Source of the DNA: Hymenobacter sedentarius
Lineage (GTDB): Bacteria > Bacteroidota > Bacteroidia > Cytophagales > Hymenobacteraceae
Reading direction: 5' to 3'
Length of the DNA stretch: 64,000 nucleotides
Assembly (NCBI RefSeq): GCF_001507645.1
Contig: NZ_CP013909.1
Span: forward strand, 806,001-870,000
In this document: in pieces, positions 18,242 through 26,217 of the stretch
Position numbering within the stretch: the stretch's first letter is position 1
Layout: every line of letters begins with the position of its first letter
Notes under the pieces: model-generated
What the model saw: only the letters and a program-made list of their open reading frames with translations
Database searches by the model: none
What the model was told of the DNA's origin: nothing
Made by a program: the position numbers and the translations under genes

Positions 18242-19067
18242 GGGGGTGTTCTCAGTTAAGATAGAGGGTCATGATGCGGGCACAGATGAACGCCTGAAAA
18301 GAGGCGTCCAATTTGTCGTATCGGGTGGCCAAGCGCCGGTGCTGTTTTAGCTTGTTCACGGTTTGCTCGATATGGTGGCGCTTGGCGTAGGCGCAGGGGT
18401 CAAAATGGGGGACGTGGCGCCGCCTCGGCGTAGGCGGAATAACGGCCAGCGCGCCCGCCGCGGCAATCAGCCCGCGCAAGGCGTCGCTGTCGTAAGCCGT
18501 GTCGGCCACCACTTCGCAAGCCGGGGCCAGGTGCGGGGCCAGCAGCCACGCCGCCTGCGGGCAATCACCGGCCTGTCCCGGGGTGAGCAACCAATTGAGC
18601 ACGTTGCCGGCCCCGTCGCAGCTCAGGTGCAGCTTGCTGGTGCGCCCGCCCCGGCTGCGGCCGATGGCCTGCGCGCCTTTTTTTTGGCGGCGCCGGCCGC
18701 GTGCTGGTGCACGCGGATGCTGGTCGAATCGAGTTGCACCTGGCGCTGGCGGGCGTGGGGGATGCGGCGGTTGTGGGCGATAAGCCAGTTCGCCACCCGC
18801 TCCCACACGCCGCTGTCGCGCCAGCGGGCAAAGCGCACGTACACCCGGTGCCAGTGCCCCAAATGCGGCGGCAGGTCCCGCCAGCCCACGCCCGTGCGCC
18901 CCAGCCAGAGCACCGCTTCCACAAAGCCGCGCGTGTCGCGCGCCGTCGTGCCGCGGCAATTGGCCTGGCCCGGCAACAAAGGCGACAACTCCGCCCACAT
19001 CGAATCCGTCAGTAATGTCCGGTCTGCGTTCATTCCCCAAGTTACCCTATTAACTGAGAACACGCCC
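18242..19067 (-). mobile_element. IS5-family (IS427-type) insertion sequence, 826 bp, complete
   Basis: Terminal inverted repeats of about 18 bp are seen: the left begins GGGGGTGTTCTCAGTTAA and the right, read inward, GGGCGTGTTCTCAGTTAA, with one mismatch. The element is flanked by TA at 18240-18241 and 19068-19069, a plausible 2-bp target duplication. The single transposase is encoded in two overlapping frames. Size, ends and frameshift agree with the IS427 subgroup. Confidence 0.9.
18252..19033 (-). CDS. IS5-family transposase made by -1 frameshift
   Basis: DDE transposase in two frames. Frame 1 starts at the ATG at 19033 (MNADRTLLTDSMW) and ends at 18623; frame 2 ends at 18252. They meet at an A8 run (minus strand, 18685-18678) read A AAA AAG, a canonical -1 slippery site, after which the chain continues QAIGRSRGGRTSKLHL. 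The catalytic set is visible: Asp in QLDSTSIRVHQ, Asp in VVADTAYDSD and Glu in HHIEQTVNKLK with the downstream basic YDK. Nothing indicates decay, so the element may be active. Confidence 0.88.
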
Positions 19068-19082
19068 TAAAGGGAACAAGAC

Positions 19083-19092
19083 TTTAGCTCAA
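19083..19092 (-). repeat. TTGAGCTAAA 10-mer copy 3
   Basis: Exact copy on the minus strand, 15 bp outside the right end of the insertion sequence. Confidence 0.6.
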
Positions 19093-19130
19093 CTCCAGAA
19101 GCACTCCCAGCGCTTCTTCATTGCTTATCC

Positions 19131-19228
19131 AATCGGCTGTCATGCTGAGCTTGCGAAGCATCTTATCACCGAGGAACGAATCGTGCTGACCTGATAAGAT
19201 GCTTCCTTCGTCAGCATGACAGCCGATT
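19131..19228. repeat. Long imperfect hairpin, GTCATGC-family copy B
   Basis: The arms 19131-19167 and 19193-19228 pair over most of their length. The outer part AATCGGCTGTCATGCTGA and the inner part GAAGCATCTTATC are perfect, with a few differences between them. It lies between the insertion sequence and nadC. Confidence 0.8.
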
Positions 19229-19321
19229 AGGATGTTGCGCGCTTCACACAGCCTTCTTGTTGCTCAACACATGGTTTAAAACAGCCTGAAATCCGCGTTT
19301 TATTCGCAAAGGCAAGGGCCG

Positions 19322-19329
19322 TACCTTTG
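19322..19329 (+). promoter_or_regulatory. Candidate -7 box (TACCTTTG) just before nadC
   Basis: TACCTTTG matches the Bacteroidota -7 box but ends 4 bp before the GTG start of nadC, so a transcript from it would be leaderless or would begin at the start codon. Confidence 0.4.
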
Positions 19330-19333
19330 TCCT

Positions 19334-20200
19334 GTGCAAACCCCTACTGCTTCCTATCTCACACCCGAAGCCCTGACCAACTTCATTCGCACGGCTTTGG
19401 CCGAGGATGTGGGCGACGGGGACCATTCGGCCCTTTCCTCCATTCCGGCCGACGCCCGCAACCGGGCCCACCTGCTGGTGAAGGGCGAAGGCATACTGGC
19501 CGGCATGGCGCTGGCGCCCCTCATTTTTGAAGAAGTGGACCCGGCCCTCACCGTGACCGCACTCCTGGCCGACGGCACACCCGTTAAGCACGGCGACATC
19601 GCCTTCACCGTGGAAGGCCCCGCGCGCAGCATCCTCACGGCCGAACGCCTGGTGCTCAACTGCATGCAGCGCATGAGCGGCATTGCCACCTACACGGCCC
19701 ACCTGAACACGCTGCTGGCCGGCACCACGGCCAAGCTGCTCGACACCCGCAAAACCACCCCCAACTTCCGCCTCTGCGAGAAGTGGGCCGTGCTCATCGG
19801 CGGCGGCGTAAACCACCGCTACGGGCTCTTCGACATGATTATTCTGAAGGACAACCACGTCGATTATGCCGGCGGCATTGCCCAGGCCATTGCCGCTACC
19901 CACGCCTACCTGGCCCAAACCGGCCGGCAGCTGCCCATCGAAATTGAAACCCGCTCCCTCGAAGAAGTGGAGCAGGCCGTGGACGCGGGCGGCATCGACC
20001 GCATCATGCTCGACAATATGAGCCCCGAGCTGCTACGCGAAGCCGTGGCCCTCATCGGCGGCCGCTTCCCCACCGAGGCCAGCGGCGGCATCACCGAGCA
20101 AACCATTGCCGAAGTCGCCGGCACCGGCGTCGACTACATCTCGGTGGGCGCCCTCACCCATTCCGTAAAAAGCCTGGATTTGAGCTTGAAAGCATTTTAG
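19334..20200 (+). CDS. nadC: Nicotinate-nucleotide pyrophosphorylase (carboxylating)
   Basis: Quinolinate phosphoribosyltransferase of NAD synthesis, 288 residues, family-typical. Diagnostic parts are ALAEDVGDGDHS near the N-terminus, the PRPP/quinolinate segments RTLDTRKTTP-like (AKLLDTRKTTPNFR), GGGVNHRYGLFDMIILKDNH, and the C-terminal EASGGIT with DYISVGALTHS. The start is a GTG at 19334. No nadA or nadB is adjacent. Confidence 0.97.
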   Translation: MQTPTASYLTPEALTNFIRTALAEDVGDGDHSALSSIPADARNRAHLLVKGEGILAGMALAPLIFEEVDPALTVTALLADGTPVKHGDIAFTVEGPARSILTAERLVLNCMQRMSGIATYTAHLNTLLAGTTAKLLDTRKTTPNFRLCEKWAVLIGGGVNHRYGLFDMIILKDNHVDYAGGIAQAIAATHAYLAQTGRQLPIEIETRSLEEVEQAVDAGGIDRIMLDNMSPELLREAVALIGGRFPTEASGGITEQTIAEVAGTGVDYISVGALTHSVKSLDLSLKAF

Positions 20201-20202
20201 TT

Positions 20203-20280
20203 GTCGGTTGTTGGTTATCAGTTATCAGGGAATGACCTGGGCAAGCTGAAACTAACAACGGACAACCACCAACTACTAAC
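20203..20280. repeat. Degenerate word repeat between nadC and the YcxB-like gene
   Basis: The left half iterates GTTGT/GGTTATCAGTTATC words and the right half AACTAACAACGGACAACC words, roughly complementary to each other. It fills the 86-bp gap. This is a weaker member of the same style as 10009-10098. Confidence 0.5.
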
Positions 20281-20286
20281 AAAACC

Positions 20287-20910
20287 ATGAACCAACCCAA
20301 CCAACGCGGTGGAGGCGGCGGCTTCCGCCAGGCACAGCAGGCCTCGCCGCTGGCCATTCGCACCAAGAAAACGCAGTTTGACACCAACACCTACACCCGC
20401 CTAGCCATGGCCGAAGTGTGGAAAAAGGATTGGGTGTACGCCTTGATTCCGTTTGCCCTGGGGCTGCTGCCGGCCGTTTTTGTGCACTCGTGGTGGTGGC
20501 TGGCCCTGGCGCTGGTGCTTACGCTGCTGTTTGTGCTGTTCCGCTCGGCCCAGGTCACGGGCGTGACGCAAATGGAGCAGAGCAAGCCGCTGTTTGAGCG
20601 CATGAACTTTGAGATGGACCAGAAGCAGCTGTTGCTGCGCGTGGGCCCCGAAAAAGCCATGCAGCTGACCTGGGACATGGTGGGCCGCGCCCGCCGCGAT
20701 GCCGACGCCTACCTGCTGTACCTCAAGCCCGGCACGCCGCCCGAGGGCCTGGCTCCCTGGCGCCTGTGGCTGGCGCGCACGTTCGACGTGCCCGTGTTTT
20801 TACATTTGCCCCTGCGCATCTTCAATTCGCCCAACGACGTGAAGCTGTTTGAGGCCCTGCTGCGCCGCAAGAACCTGCTGCCGGCCGATGGCACGGCCAC
20901 AACCGTTTAA
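20287..20910 (+). CDS. YcxB-like membrane protein
   Basis: A 207-residue protein: a glycine-rich N-terminus (RGGGGGF), two adjacent transmembrane helices around residues 48-85 (WVYALIPFALGLLPAVFV, WWWLALALVLTLLFVLF), then a cytoplasmic soluble domain resembling the YcxB-like C-terminal domain (LTWDMVGRARRDADAYLLYL). Function of the family is unknown. It may be co-transcribed with nadC across an 86-bp gap occupied by a degenerate repeat. Confidence 0.72.
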   Translation: MNQPNQRGGGGGFRQAQQASPLAIRTKKTQFDTNTYTRLAMAEVWKKDWVYALIPFALGLLPAVFVHSWWWLALALVLTLLFVLFRSAQVTGVTQMEQSKPLFERMNFEMDQKQLLLRVGPEKAMQLTWDMVGRARRDADAYLLYLKPGTPPEGLAPWRLWLARTFDVPVFLHLPLRIFNSPNDVKLFEALLRRKNLLPADGTATTV

Positions 20911-20992
20911 GGTTCAGCCTCGTTTTGTAACCAGTAGCGACACGGCGCCTGCCGCTTTTCTCTGTACTTCAACCCCTGCTAATTTTTCTCCG

Positions 20993-21358
20993 ATGAAATT
21001 GACCCCCACCTTGTTGCTGGCCGTAGCCACCGCCTCCCTGGCCCTGACCTCCTGCAGCAGCGAGCCCTCCGACTGGCGCCCCGACGACAAAGTATCGCTC
21101 GATATGGTTGCGCCCGGCACCCGTCCTTCCGACAATTACGACCAGAACACAGCCTACGCGCCCAACCAGGCCAAAGGCGGCGCCATCACGAAGCCCATCA
21201 GCTCATCGGCCGACCTGGACCAGCGCCCCGCTCCTTCGGCGAAGTCGGCCATGACGGCCAATGCGGAGGAAGGCCTGCGCAAGCGCGGCCTGCTGCACGA
21301 CGCCGGCAAGTCGACCCAGGAAGATACTACCGCCAGCGGCCATCAGATACAGCGCTAG
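20993..21358 (+). CDS. Small predicted lipoprotein
   Basis: A 121-residue lipoprotein starting at ATG 20993 (LLLAVATASLALTSC is signal plus lipobox). An upstream in-frame start inside the preceding gene is rejected because it lacks a signal. The mature part is polar and low in hydrophobics, with no recognised domain (ends TTASGHQIQR). It may be a Hymenobacteraceae-specific protein. Confidence 0.7.
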   Translation: MKLTPTLLLAVATASLALTSCSSEPSDWRPDDKVSLDMVAPGTRPSDNYDQNTAYAPNQAKGGAITKPISSSADLDQRPAPSAKSAMTANAEEGLRKRGLLHDAGKSTQEDTTASGHQIQR

Positions 21359-21390
21359 AGCTTCGGCCCGTTGCAATAATTAGTTGGGTG

Positions 21391-21426
21391 GCAGCTTTGC
21401 CCGCCGGCCGGCGGTCGCAAAGCTGC
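21391..21426 (+). terminator. Hairpin after the small lipoprotein gene
   Basis: GCAGCTTTGC (21391-21400) pairs with GCAAAGCTGC, with an inner CCGCC/GGCGG pairing. There is no clean T run, so termination is only possible. Confidence 0.5.
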
Positions 21427-21462
21427 CGCTTTGCGTCTGCTGGTAGCGGACGTTTTTCCTTT

Positions 21463-21550
21463 GAATGGGGAATGAAGAATGAGGAATGAGGAATTGGCCG
21501 GTGCGGCTCAACTCCTTCATTCCTCGTTCTTCATTCTTCATTTCTCATTC
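21463..21550. repeat. Hairpin of iterated GAATGAGGAAT-like words
   Basis: The left arm 21463-21493 repeats GAATGAAGAATGAGGAATGAG words and the right arm 21513-21550 is largely complementary (ATTCCTCGTTCTTCATTC). It ends 8 bp before the ZIP gene and so occupies its leader. Confidence 0.75.
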
Positions 21551-21558
21551 TGTTTTGC

Positions 21559-22308
21559 ATGGGGTTTGCTATTTTTTTGCTGCTGCTCACGGTGCTGGGC
21601 GCGGGCGCCGCGGCGGCCTGGGTGCCGGTGGCCTGGGGCAGCCAGTGGCTGAAGCCGCTGCTGGCTTTTAGCGGCGCGTACCTATTTACGCTCACGGTCA
21701 CGCACATTTTGCCCGAAGCCCTGCAACTGCTGCCGGCCCACCCGGAGCGGGTGGGGTACTGGGTGCTGGCCGGTTTTTTTGGGCAGTTGCTGCTGGAGGT
21801 GCTGTCGCAGGGCGTGGAGCACGGGCACGTGCACCACGAGGCGGCCCACGGCCCCCACGACCCGGCCGGCCGGGTGCCATTTCTGCTGCTGGCCGCGCTG
21901 GTGGTGCACTCTTTTCTGGAAGGCAGCATCCTGGTGCGCACCCCGGAAGTGGGGCAAATGAGCCAGAACTTCTACGCCATCGTGGTGGGCGTGGCCTTGC
22001 ACCACATGCCGGCGGCTTTTGCACTGGCCACGCTGCTGCGGCTGCGGCTGGGCTCCTTCCGGCGGGTGTGGCCGTGGCTGCTGGTGTTTGCGCTGGCCTC
22101 GCCGGTCGGCATAGTGTTCAGCAACTACGTGGTGCTGACGGAACTGCTGCGCGGGGGCTTGTATGCGGCGCTGCTGGGGCTGGTGGCCGGCAATTTCCTG
22201 CACGTGTCCACCACCATTCTGTTCGAAACCAGCCCCGAGCACCGGCTCAACTGGCCGAAGCTAAGCGCTACCATGGGCGGGCTGCTGCTGGCCCTGGCCG
22301 TGGCGTAG
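21559..22308 (+). CDS. ZIP family metal transporter
   Basis: A 249-residue inner-membrane carrier with about eight hydrophobic segments, predicted to move Zn(II)/Fe(II) into the cytoplasm. A His-rich loop (EHGHVHHEAAHGPHD) lies near residues 90-107. Helix 4 has VVHSFLEG and helix 5 ALHHMPAAFA, where the usual HxxPEG metal site reads HHMPAA. The missing Glu-Gly is unusual for a ZIP and could change metal preference. Gene is separated from cbpM by a small inverted repeat. Confidence 0.82.
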   Translation: MGFAIFLLLLTVLGAGAAAAWVPVAWGSQWLKPLLAFSGAYLFTLTVTHILPEALQLLPAHPERVGYWVLAGFFGQLLLEVLSQGVEHGHVHHEAAHGPHDPAGRVPFLLLAALVVHSFLEGSILVRTPEVGQMSQNFYAIVVGVALHHMPAAFALATLLRLRLGSFRRVWPWLLVFALASPVGIVFSNYVVLTELLRGGLYAALLGLVAGNFLHVSTTILFETSPEHRLNWPKLSATMGGLLLALAVA

Positions 22309-22318
22309 CTTCAGTGAG

Positions 22319-22361
22319 CAATTAGCAGTGAACAGTTATCAGTGGTAATAACTGCTAATTG
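22319..22361. repeat. Small hairpin between ZIP and cbpM genes
   Basis: CAATTAGCAGT (22319-22329) pairs with ACTGCTAATTG (22351-22361), and a nested CAGTTAT/ATAACTG offers an alternative pairing. It lies in the convergent gap and may terminate both transcripts. Confidence 0.6.
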
Positions 22362-22368
22362 TTCATTA

Positions 22369-22695
22369 CTAACTGAATTCTTCCAGTGGCCCGGCCCCGC
22401 GCAAGAAGTTTTCCAGCTGGCGGGCCCGGGCGGTTTCGTATTCCAGCCGGGCCTGGAGCCGCACCAGTCGCTGCCGCATGGCCAGCACGATGTCGAGCGC
22501 CTCCGGGGAAAGGCCCAGCTCGTAGTGCAAGCGGGCCAGGCGGGGCAAGTCGTCGGGCTCGTCTACGATGATGGTTTCGGGAGTAGAGGCCAGGCGCAGC
22601 AAGCCGGCTTGCAAAAACTCCTGCAAATCGGCCGGCCCCAGGCCATAGCGCGCCGAGCATTCCTGAAAAGTGAGGGTGAGGAAGTGCGTTTCCAT
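22369..22695 (-). CDS. cbpM: Chaperone modulator CbpM
   Basis: A 108-residue MerR-like winged-helix protein that in characterised bacteria binds and inhibits the J-domain of CbpA. The N-terminal helix-turn-helix-like part (LTFQECSARYGLGPADLQEFLQAGLL) and the C-terminal helix (GLSPEALDIVLAMRQRLVRLQARLEYE) match the family. It lies directly downstream of cbpA on the same strand (18-bp gap), the expected operon order. Confidence 0.9.
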   Translation of the reverse strand: METHFLTLTFQECSARYGLGPADLQEFLQAGLLRLASTPETIIVDEPDDLPRLARLHYELGLSPEALDIVLAMRQRLVRLQARLEYETARARQLENFLRGAGPLEEFS

Positions 22696-22713
22696 GGCAA
22701 TGAAACTTAGGAG

Positions 22714-23658
22714 TTAGTCTTCGGGCCGGAGGGCCGCCAGCTGCTGTATCAGCTCCTTTTCCTGCGGCGTCAGGTGCTGGGGCAGCGTCAGGGTTAGGCG
22801 CAGGTACAGGTCGCCGAACTGGCCCGGGTGCTTGTACACCGGGAAGCCCTTGCCGCGCAGGCGCAGGCGGGTGCCGTTCTGGGTTTCGGGCTTGAGCTTG
22901 ATTTTGACGGGCCCGCTGAGCGTCTCAACGGTTTGCTCGCCGCCCAGCAGGGCCTTGTAAATGCTTACGGGCACGTCCTGGGTCAGGTCGTCGCCGGTGC
23001 GCACGTAGCGGGCGTCGGGCGTGATGCGGAACGTGATGAGCAGCGAGCCGTTGGGCCCGCCGTTGCGGCCGGGCCCGCCCTGGTCGCGCAGCCGGATGGT
23101 CTGGCCATCGGCCACGCCGGGCTGAATGTTGAGCCGCAGGTTTTTGCCGTTCACCGTGATGGTGCGCGGCCCGCCGTGGTAGGCCTCTTCCAGGCTCAGC
23201 TCCAGCTCGGCCTGGTAGTCGGCGCCGGCCCCGGGCCGGGTACCGCCGCCTCCGGCCCGGCGCCCGCCCCCGCCCATGCCCCCAAACAGCGAGCTAAAGA
23301 AGTCGGAAAAGTCTTCGCCCTCGCCAAACTGGCCGCCCTGGCCAAAGCCCCCGCCGCCCTGCGTGTACTGGCTCCAGTCGAACCCACCGCCGGGCTGGCC
23401 GCCGCGGCCCGCGCCACTCGGCTGCTGCTGGTAGCGCTGCCAGTCAGCCCCAAACTGGTCGTACTTTTTCCGTTTCTCGGGGTCGCTGAGGACCTCGTGG
23501 GCCTCGTTGATGTCCTTAAATTTTTGCTCCGCGCTCTTATCGTTCGGGTTCACATCGGGGTGATGCTGCCTAGCCAACTTGCGGTAAGCCTTTTTGATTT
23601 GCTCAGCGGTGGCCGTTTTTTCTACACCCAGCGCTTTGTAGTAGTCTTTGTAATCCAT
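22714..23658 (-). CDS. cbpA: DnaJ-type co-chaperone / curved DNA-binding protein
   Basis: A 314-residue type-II J-protein. The J-domain is N-terminal ([25 protein letters not shown]) with the HPD motif for DnaK stimulation at about 35. A Gly/Phe-rich linker follows ([22 protein letters not shown]), then two C-terminal substrate-binding domains with no zinc finger, as in CbpA. The ATG at 23658 is chosen because the 46 residues upstream do not belong to the fold. Forms an operon with cbpM. Confidence 0.95.
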   Translation of the reverse strand: MDYKDYYKALGVEKTATAEQIKKAYRKLARQHHPDVNPNDKSAEQKFKDINEAHEVLSDPEKRKKYDQFGADWQRYQQQPSGAGRGGQPGGGFDWSQYTQGGGGFGQGGQFGEGEDFSDFFSSLFGGMGGGGRRAGGGGTRPGAGADYQAELELSLEEAYHGGPRTITVNGKNLRLNIQPGVADGQTIRLRDQGGPGRNGGPNGSLLITFRITPDARYVRTGDDLTQDVPVSIYKALLGGEQTVETLSGPVKIKLKPETQNGTRLRLRGKGFPVYKHPGQFGDLYLRLTLTLPQHLTPQEKELIQQLAALRPED

Positions 23659-24098
23659 CTTGTTGGTGAGCGATGAGGTGACGGGGTCATATGCACACGA
23701 GCTGCTCGTCCCAATGGTGGCCAATGCCGCAACTTCCTCCGCTGGGCGGCCCAACCGGCGGCAACCCCTTGGTTTTGGGCCCGCGTGCCGGCTCAACTAA
23801 CGGCCGAATCACTTCGCGGCGGAAGCAACACCGAGCAGCAGCGGGTGGTAGTAGGGTATTCGGGTTGCTCATGTTAACCAACCGAAAAAGCAGTTGCCAC
23901 CATTGCCAGGCGAACCTACCCCGGTGAACTTAATTGAACGAATGCGGCCCCTGAAAGTTAATGGGCCAGCTTGGGCAAAACTGGTCTTGCTTTTGCACTA
24001 ATACATTGTTGGCGGGCCAGGTGCTAGCACAAAGTATAGTATATTGCGCTATTATCCCACTCAACCTTTATTTCTTTTTTCTACCTCAACTCTTCCTT
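23659..24098. other. Divergent intergenic region cbpA / 24099 gene, no gene seen
   Basis: A 440-bp region. A short open frame at 23691-23927 has no ribosome site or family resemblance and is not called. A possible hairpin (GGCCCAA about 23748 pairing with TTGGGCC about 23775) lies in the cbpA leader. The word GGCTCAACTAACGG at 23790-23803 recurs exactly at 26194-26207. The last 100 bp before 24099 are A+T-rich and probably hold the promoter. Confidence 0.6.
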
Positions 24099-24617
24099 AT
24101 GAACTCCCGCTTCCTCATTAATAGCACTCTACTGGTGGCGCTGCTGACCGGCACCGCTGCCCAGGCCCAGACCCGCGTACCCCCACGCCGCCCCGGCAGC
24201 GTGGCCCCGAAGCCCCGCGTGACGGCTAATGCCGGCGTCGGCCTCAAAGACGGCCTGACCATGCAAAAAGGACGGGTCGTGCTCACCGAGCTCGGCATTA
24301 CCAACCCCCTCACGGCTGACAAGAAGCTGATTAATGGCACTATCATTACCCCCGCTGGCTTGGTGACCGCCACCGACGGCACCACCACCCAAATGAACGA
24401 GGGCGACATGGTATCGCTCACGGGCCGCGTTACCACCCGTGCGTCGATAGTTGAGGCCGACAGCCTGCTCAAAATCAAGACGTTTGACCTGAGATACCCC
24501 GGCAAGCGCAAGAAAATGGAAGAAGAAAAGGAGCGCAAGGACAAGGCCAAGGCCAAGCTGGCAGAGGAGAAAGCCAAAGCGGCCGAAAAGCGGGCCAAAG
24601 CAAAAGCCAAGCGCTAA
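24099..24617 (+). CDS. Exported protein with DUF6799-like domains and basic tail
   Basis: A 172-residue protein starting at ATG 24099 with a signal peptide ending AAQAQ. The central part (LKDGLTMQKGRVVLTELG and LINGTIITPAGLVTATDGTTTQMNEGDMVSLTG) contains two strands-loop units like those of DUF6799 proteins. The C-terminus from about residue 135 is a charged Lys/Glu/Ala helix (EEEKERKDKAKAKLAEEK) that may be a coiled coil or nucleic-acid/lipid-binding tail. Function unknown. A strong terminator follows. Confidence 0.75.
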   Translation: MNSRFLINSTLLVALLTGTAAQAQTRVPPRRPGSVAPKPRVTANAGVGLKDGLTMQKGRVVLTELGITNPLTADKKLINGTIITPAGLVTATDGTTTQMNEGDMVSLTGRVTTRASIVEADSLLKIKTFDLRYPGKRKKMEEEKERKDKAKAKLAEEKAKAAEKRAKAKAKR

Positions 24618-24646
24618 GCCGAACCCGCACTGCCCAAGTGTATTAG

Positions 24647-24684
24647 TCGCCGCCATGCCTTCGGGCCGGGCGGCGATTTTTTTT
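24647..24684 (+). terminator. Rho-independent terminator
   Basis: TCGCCGCC (24647-24654) pairs perfectly with GGCGGCGA (24669-24676), followed by eight T at 24677-24684. Confidence 0.9.
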
Positions 24685-24752
24685 GCACTTACCGTAGCAC
24701 GCCGGGGCACCGGCGGCGCCCCTACCTTAGCGGTTCTAACCCCTTTTGGCCC

Positions 24753-26120
24753 ATGCTCTTTTATACCGTTATCAAGCCAGTGGTGCAGGTGGCCCTGCGG
24801 GTATTTTTCCGGCACATTGAGGTACGGCACCGGGACCGGCTCAACCTGCCCGGGCCGCTGCTGTTTGCCGGCAACCACCCCAACACCCTGATGGACCCGC
24901 TCCTGACCGCCATCCAGTGCCGGCAGCCGGTGGCTTTTCTGGCCAAAAGCACGTTTTTCCAGAACCCCATTTTGCGGGCCATCATGGAATCGGGCAACTC
25001 TATTCCCATCTACCGGCGGCACGACGCCGAGGTGGGCGGCGCCCCGGCCACGGCCGAGCAGGTAGCGGCCCAAAACGAAGCCAGCTTTGGCCGCTGCTAT
25101 GATTATTTGAGCGCGGGCGGCACCATCATGATTTTTCCGGAGGGCTCCAGCGTAAGCGAACGCCGGCTGCGCCCCCTCAAAACCGGCGCCGCACGCATTG
25201 CCCTGGGCGCCGAGGCCCGCAATCACTTTAAGCTGGGACTGAGGGTGGTGCCCATTGCCATCAATTACTTCGACCCTTCGCGCTTTCGGTCCGACGTGCT
25301 GCTCAACGTGGCCACGCCCATTGTGGTGGCCGATTACGCCGAGCTATATGCCCAGGACCCCGAAGCGGCCGCCGACCAGTTCACCGATGCGATACGCGAA
25401 GCGCTGGAGCGGCGCCTCGTTATCACACGCGACGCGGCCGAAGATGTCTTTGTGCAACAGGTGGAGCGAACGTTTGGTGACCACCTCAACCCGAACGACG
25501 ATGCATCAACCCTCTACGACAACTTCCAGCTGAGCCAGACGCTGCTGCAAGCCCTGGCCTGGTTTGAGCAGCACGCGCCTTCCCGGCTGGTGGCCATGCG
25601 CATGCAGTTCCAATCGTACCTGGAAAACCTGCGCCGCTACCGCCTCACCGACGATGCCCTCGAAAGCCAGCAGCGGGGCACCGTGGTGGGCCTGCTCAAC
25701 CTGGTGTTTGGCGCGCCCGTGTGGCTGTATGGGGTACTGAATAATTACCTGCCCTACATTCTGCCCTCCATGGTGGCGCGACGGGCCACTAAAGACGTAG
25801 AGTTTGTGGCCCCCATCATGCTGGTAATGGGCATGCTAACGTTTCCTCTGGCTTACACCCTGCAAGCGGCGGCGGTGCAACACTGGCTCACGCACGACTG
25901 GCGCCTGACGGCCCTATACGTGCTGAGCCTGCCCCTTAGCGGCTTCTACGCCCTGAGCTATTGGGAAACGCTGACGGTCCGCCTGGACCGGCTCCGCGCG
26001 CTGCGCCTGTTCCGAAGCGCCCCGGCCGTGGGCAAAGAGCTGCTGAGCCAGCGGGCCACCCTGGTGGAGCAGCTGGAAGAAGCCCGCGAAGCTTATTTAG
26101 CACGCGTGGCTAAGCAATAA
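24753..26120 (+). CDS. PlsC-like lysophospholipid acyltransferase with C-terminal membrane domain
   Basis: A 455-residue protein. The acyltransferase domain is N-terminal: NHPNTLMDP at residues 41-49 and FPEGSS at about 128, the catalytic and glycerol-phosphate motifs. The catalytic pair is spaced H42-x5-D48 rather than the standard Hx4D. The C-terminal half holds two to three membrane helices (IMLVMGMLTFPLAYTL, ALYVLSLPLSGFYAL). It probably acylates a glycerophospholipid or other membrane lipid. A near-consensus -7 box (TACCTTAG) lies at 24723-24730. Confidence 0.85.
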   Translation: MLFYTVIKPVVQVALRVFFRHIEVRHRDRLNLPGPLLFAGNHPNTLMDPLLTAIQCRQPVAFLAKSTFFQNPILRAIMESGNSIPIYRRHDAEVGGAPATAEQVAAQNEASFGRCYDYLSAGGTIMIFPEGSSVSERRLRPLKTGAARIALGAEARNHFKLGLRVVPIAINYFDPSRFRSDVLLNVATPIVVADYAELYAQDPEAAADQFTDAIREALERRLVITRDAAEDVFVQQVERTFGDHLNPNDDASTLYDNFQLSQTLLQALAWFEQHAPSRLVAMRMQFQSYLENLRRYRLTDDALESQQRGTVVGLLNLVFGAPVWLYGVLNNYLPYILPSMVARRATKDVEFVAPIMLVMGMLTFPLAYTLQAAAVQHWLTHDWRLTALYVLSLPLSGFYALSYWETLTVRLDRLRALRLFRSAPAVGKELLSQRATLVEQLEEAREAYLARVAKQ

Positions 26121-26149
26121 GACACGGCCTGCGCGGGACCGTTACAGGC

Positions 26150-26159
26150 TTTAGCTCAA
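26150..26159 (-). repeat. TTGAGCTAAA 10-mer copy 4
   Basis: Exact copy on the minus strand in the 88-bp convergent gap between the acyltransferase gene and chrA. Confidence 0.6.
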
Positions 26160-26207
26160 CTTTAATTTAAAGCAAAAACGGTCCAATAACTTTGGCTCAA
26201 CTAACGG

Positions 26208-26217
26208 TTTAGCTCAA
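26208..26217 (-). repeat. TTGAGCTAAA 10-mer copy 5 overlapping the chrA stop
   Basis: Exact copy on the minus strand. It encodes the last codons of chrA (L-S-stop). Together with the preceding GGCTCAACTAACGG it forms a 24-bp motif block from 26194. Confidence 0.6.

Noticed and set aside
23691-23927. Short plus-strand frame in the cbpA leader
   Set aside because: No ribosome site, no family, and rare amino-acid mix; kept as non-coding.
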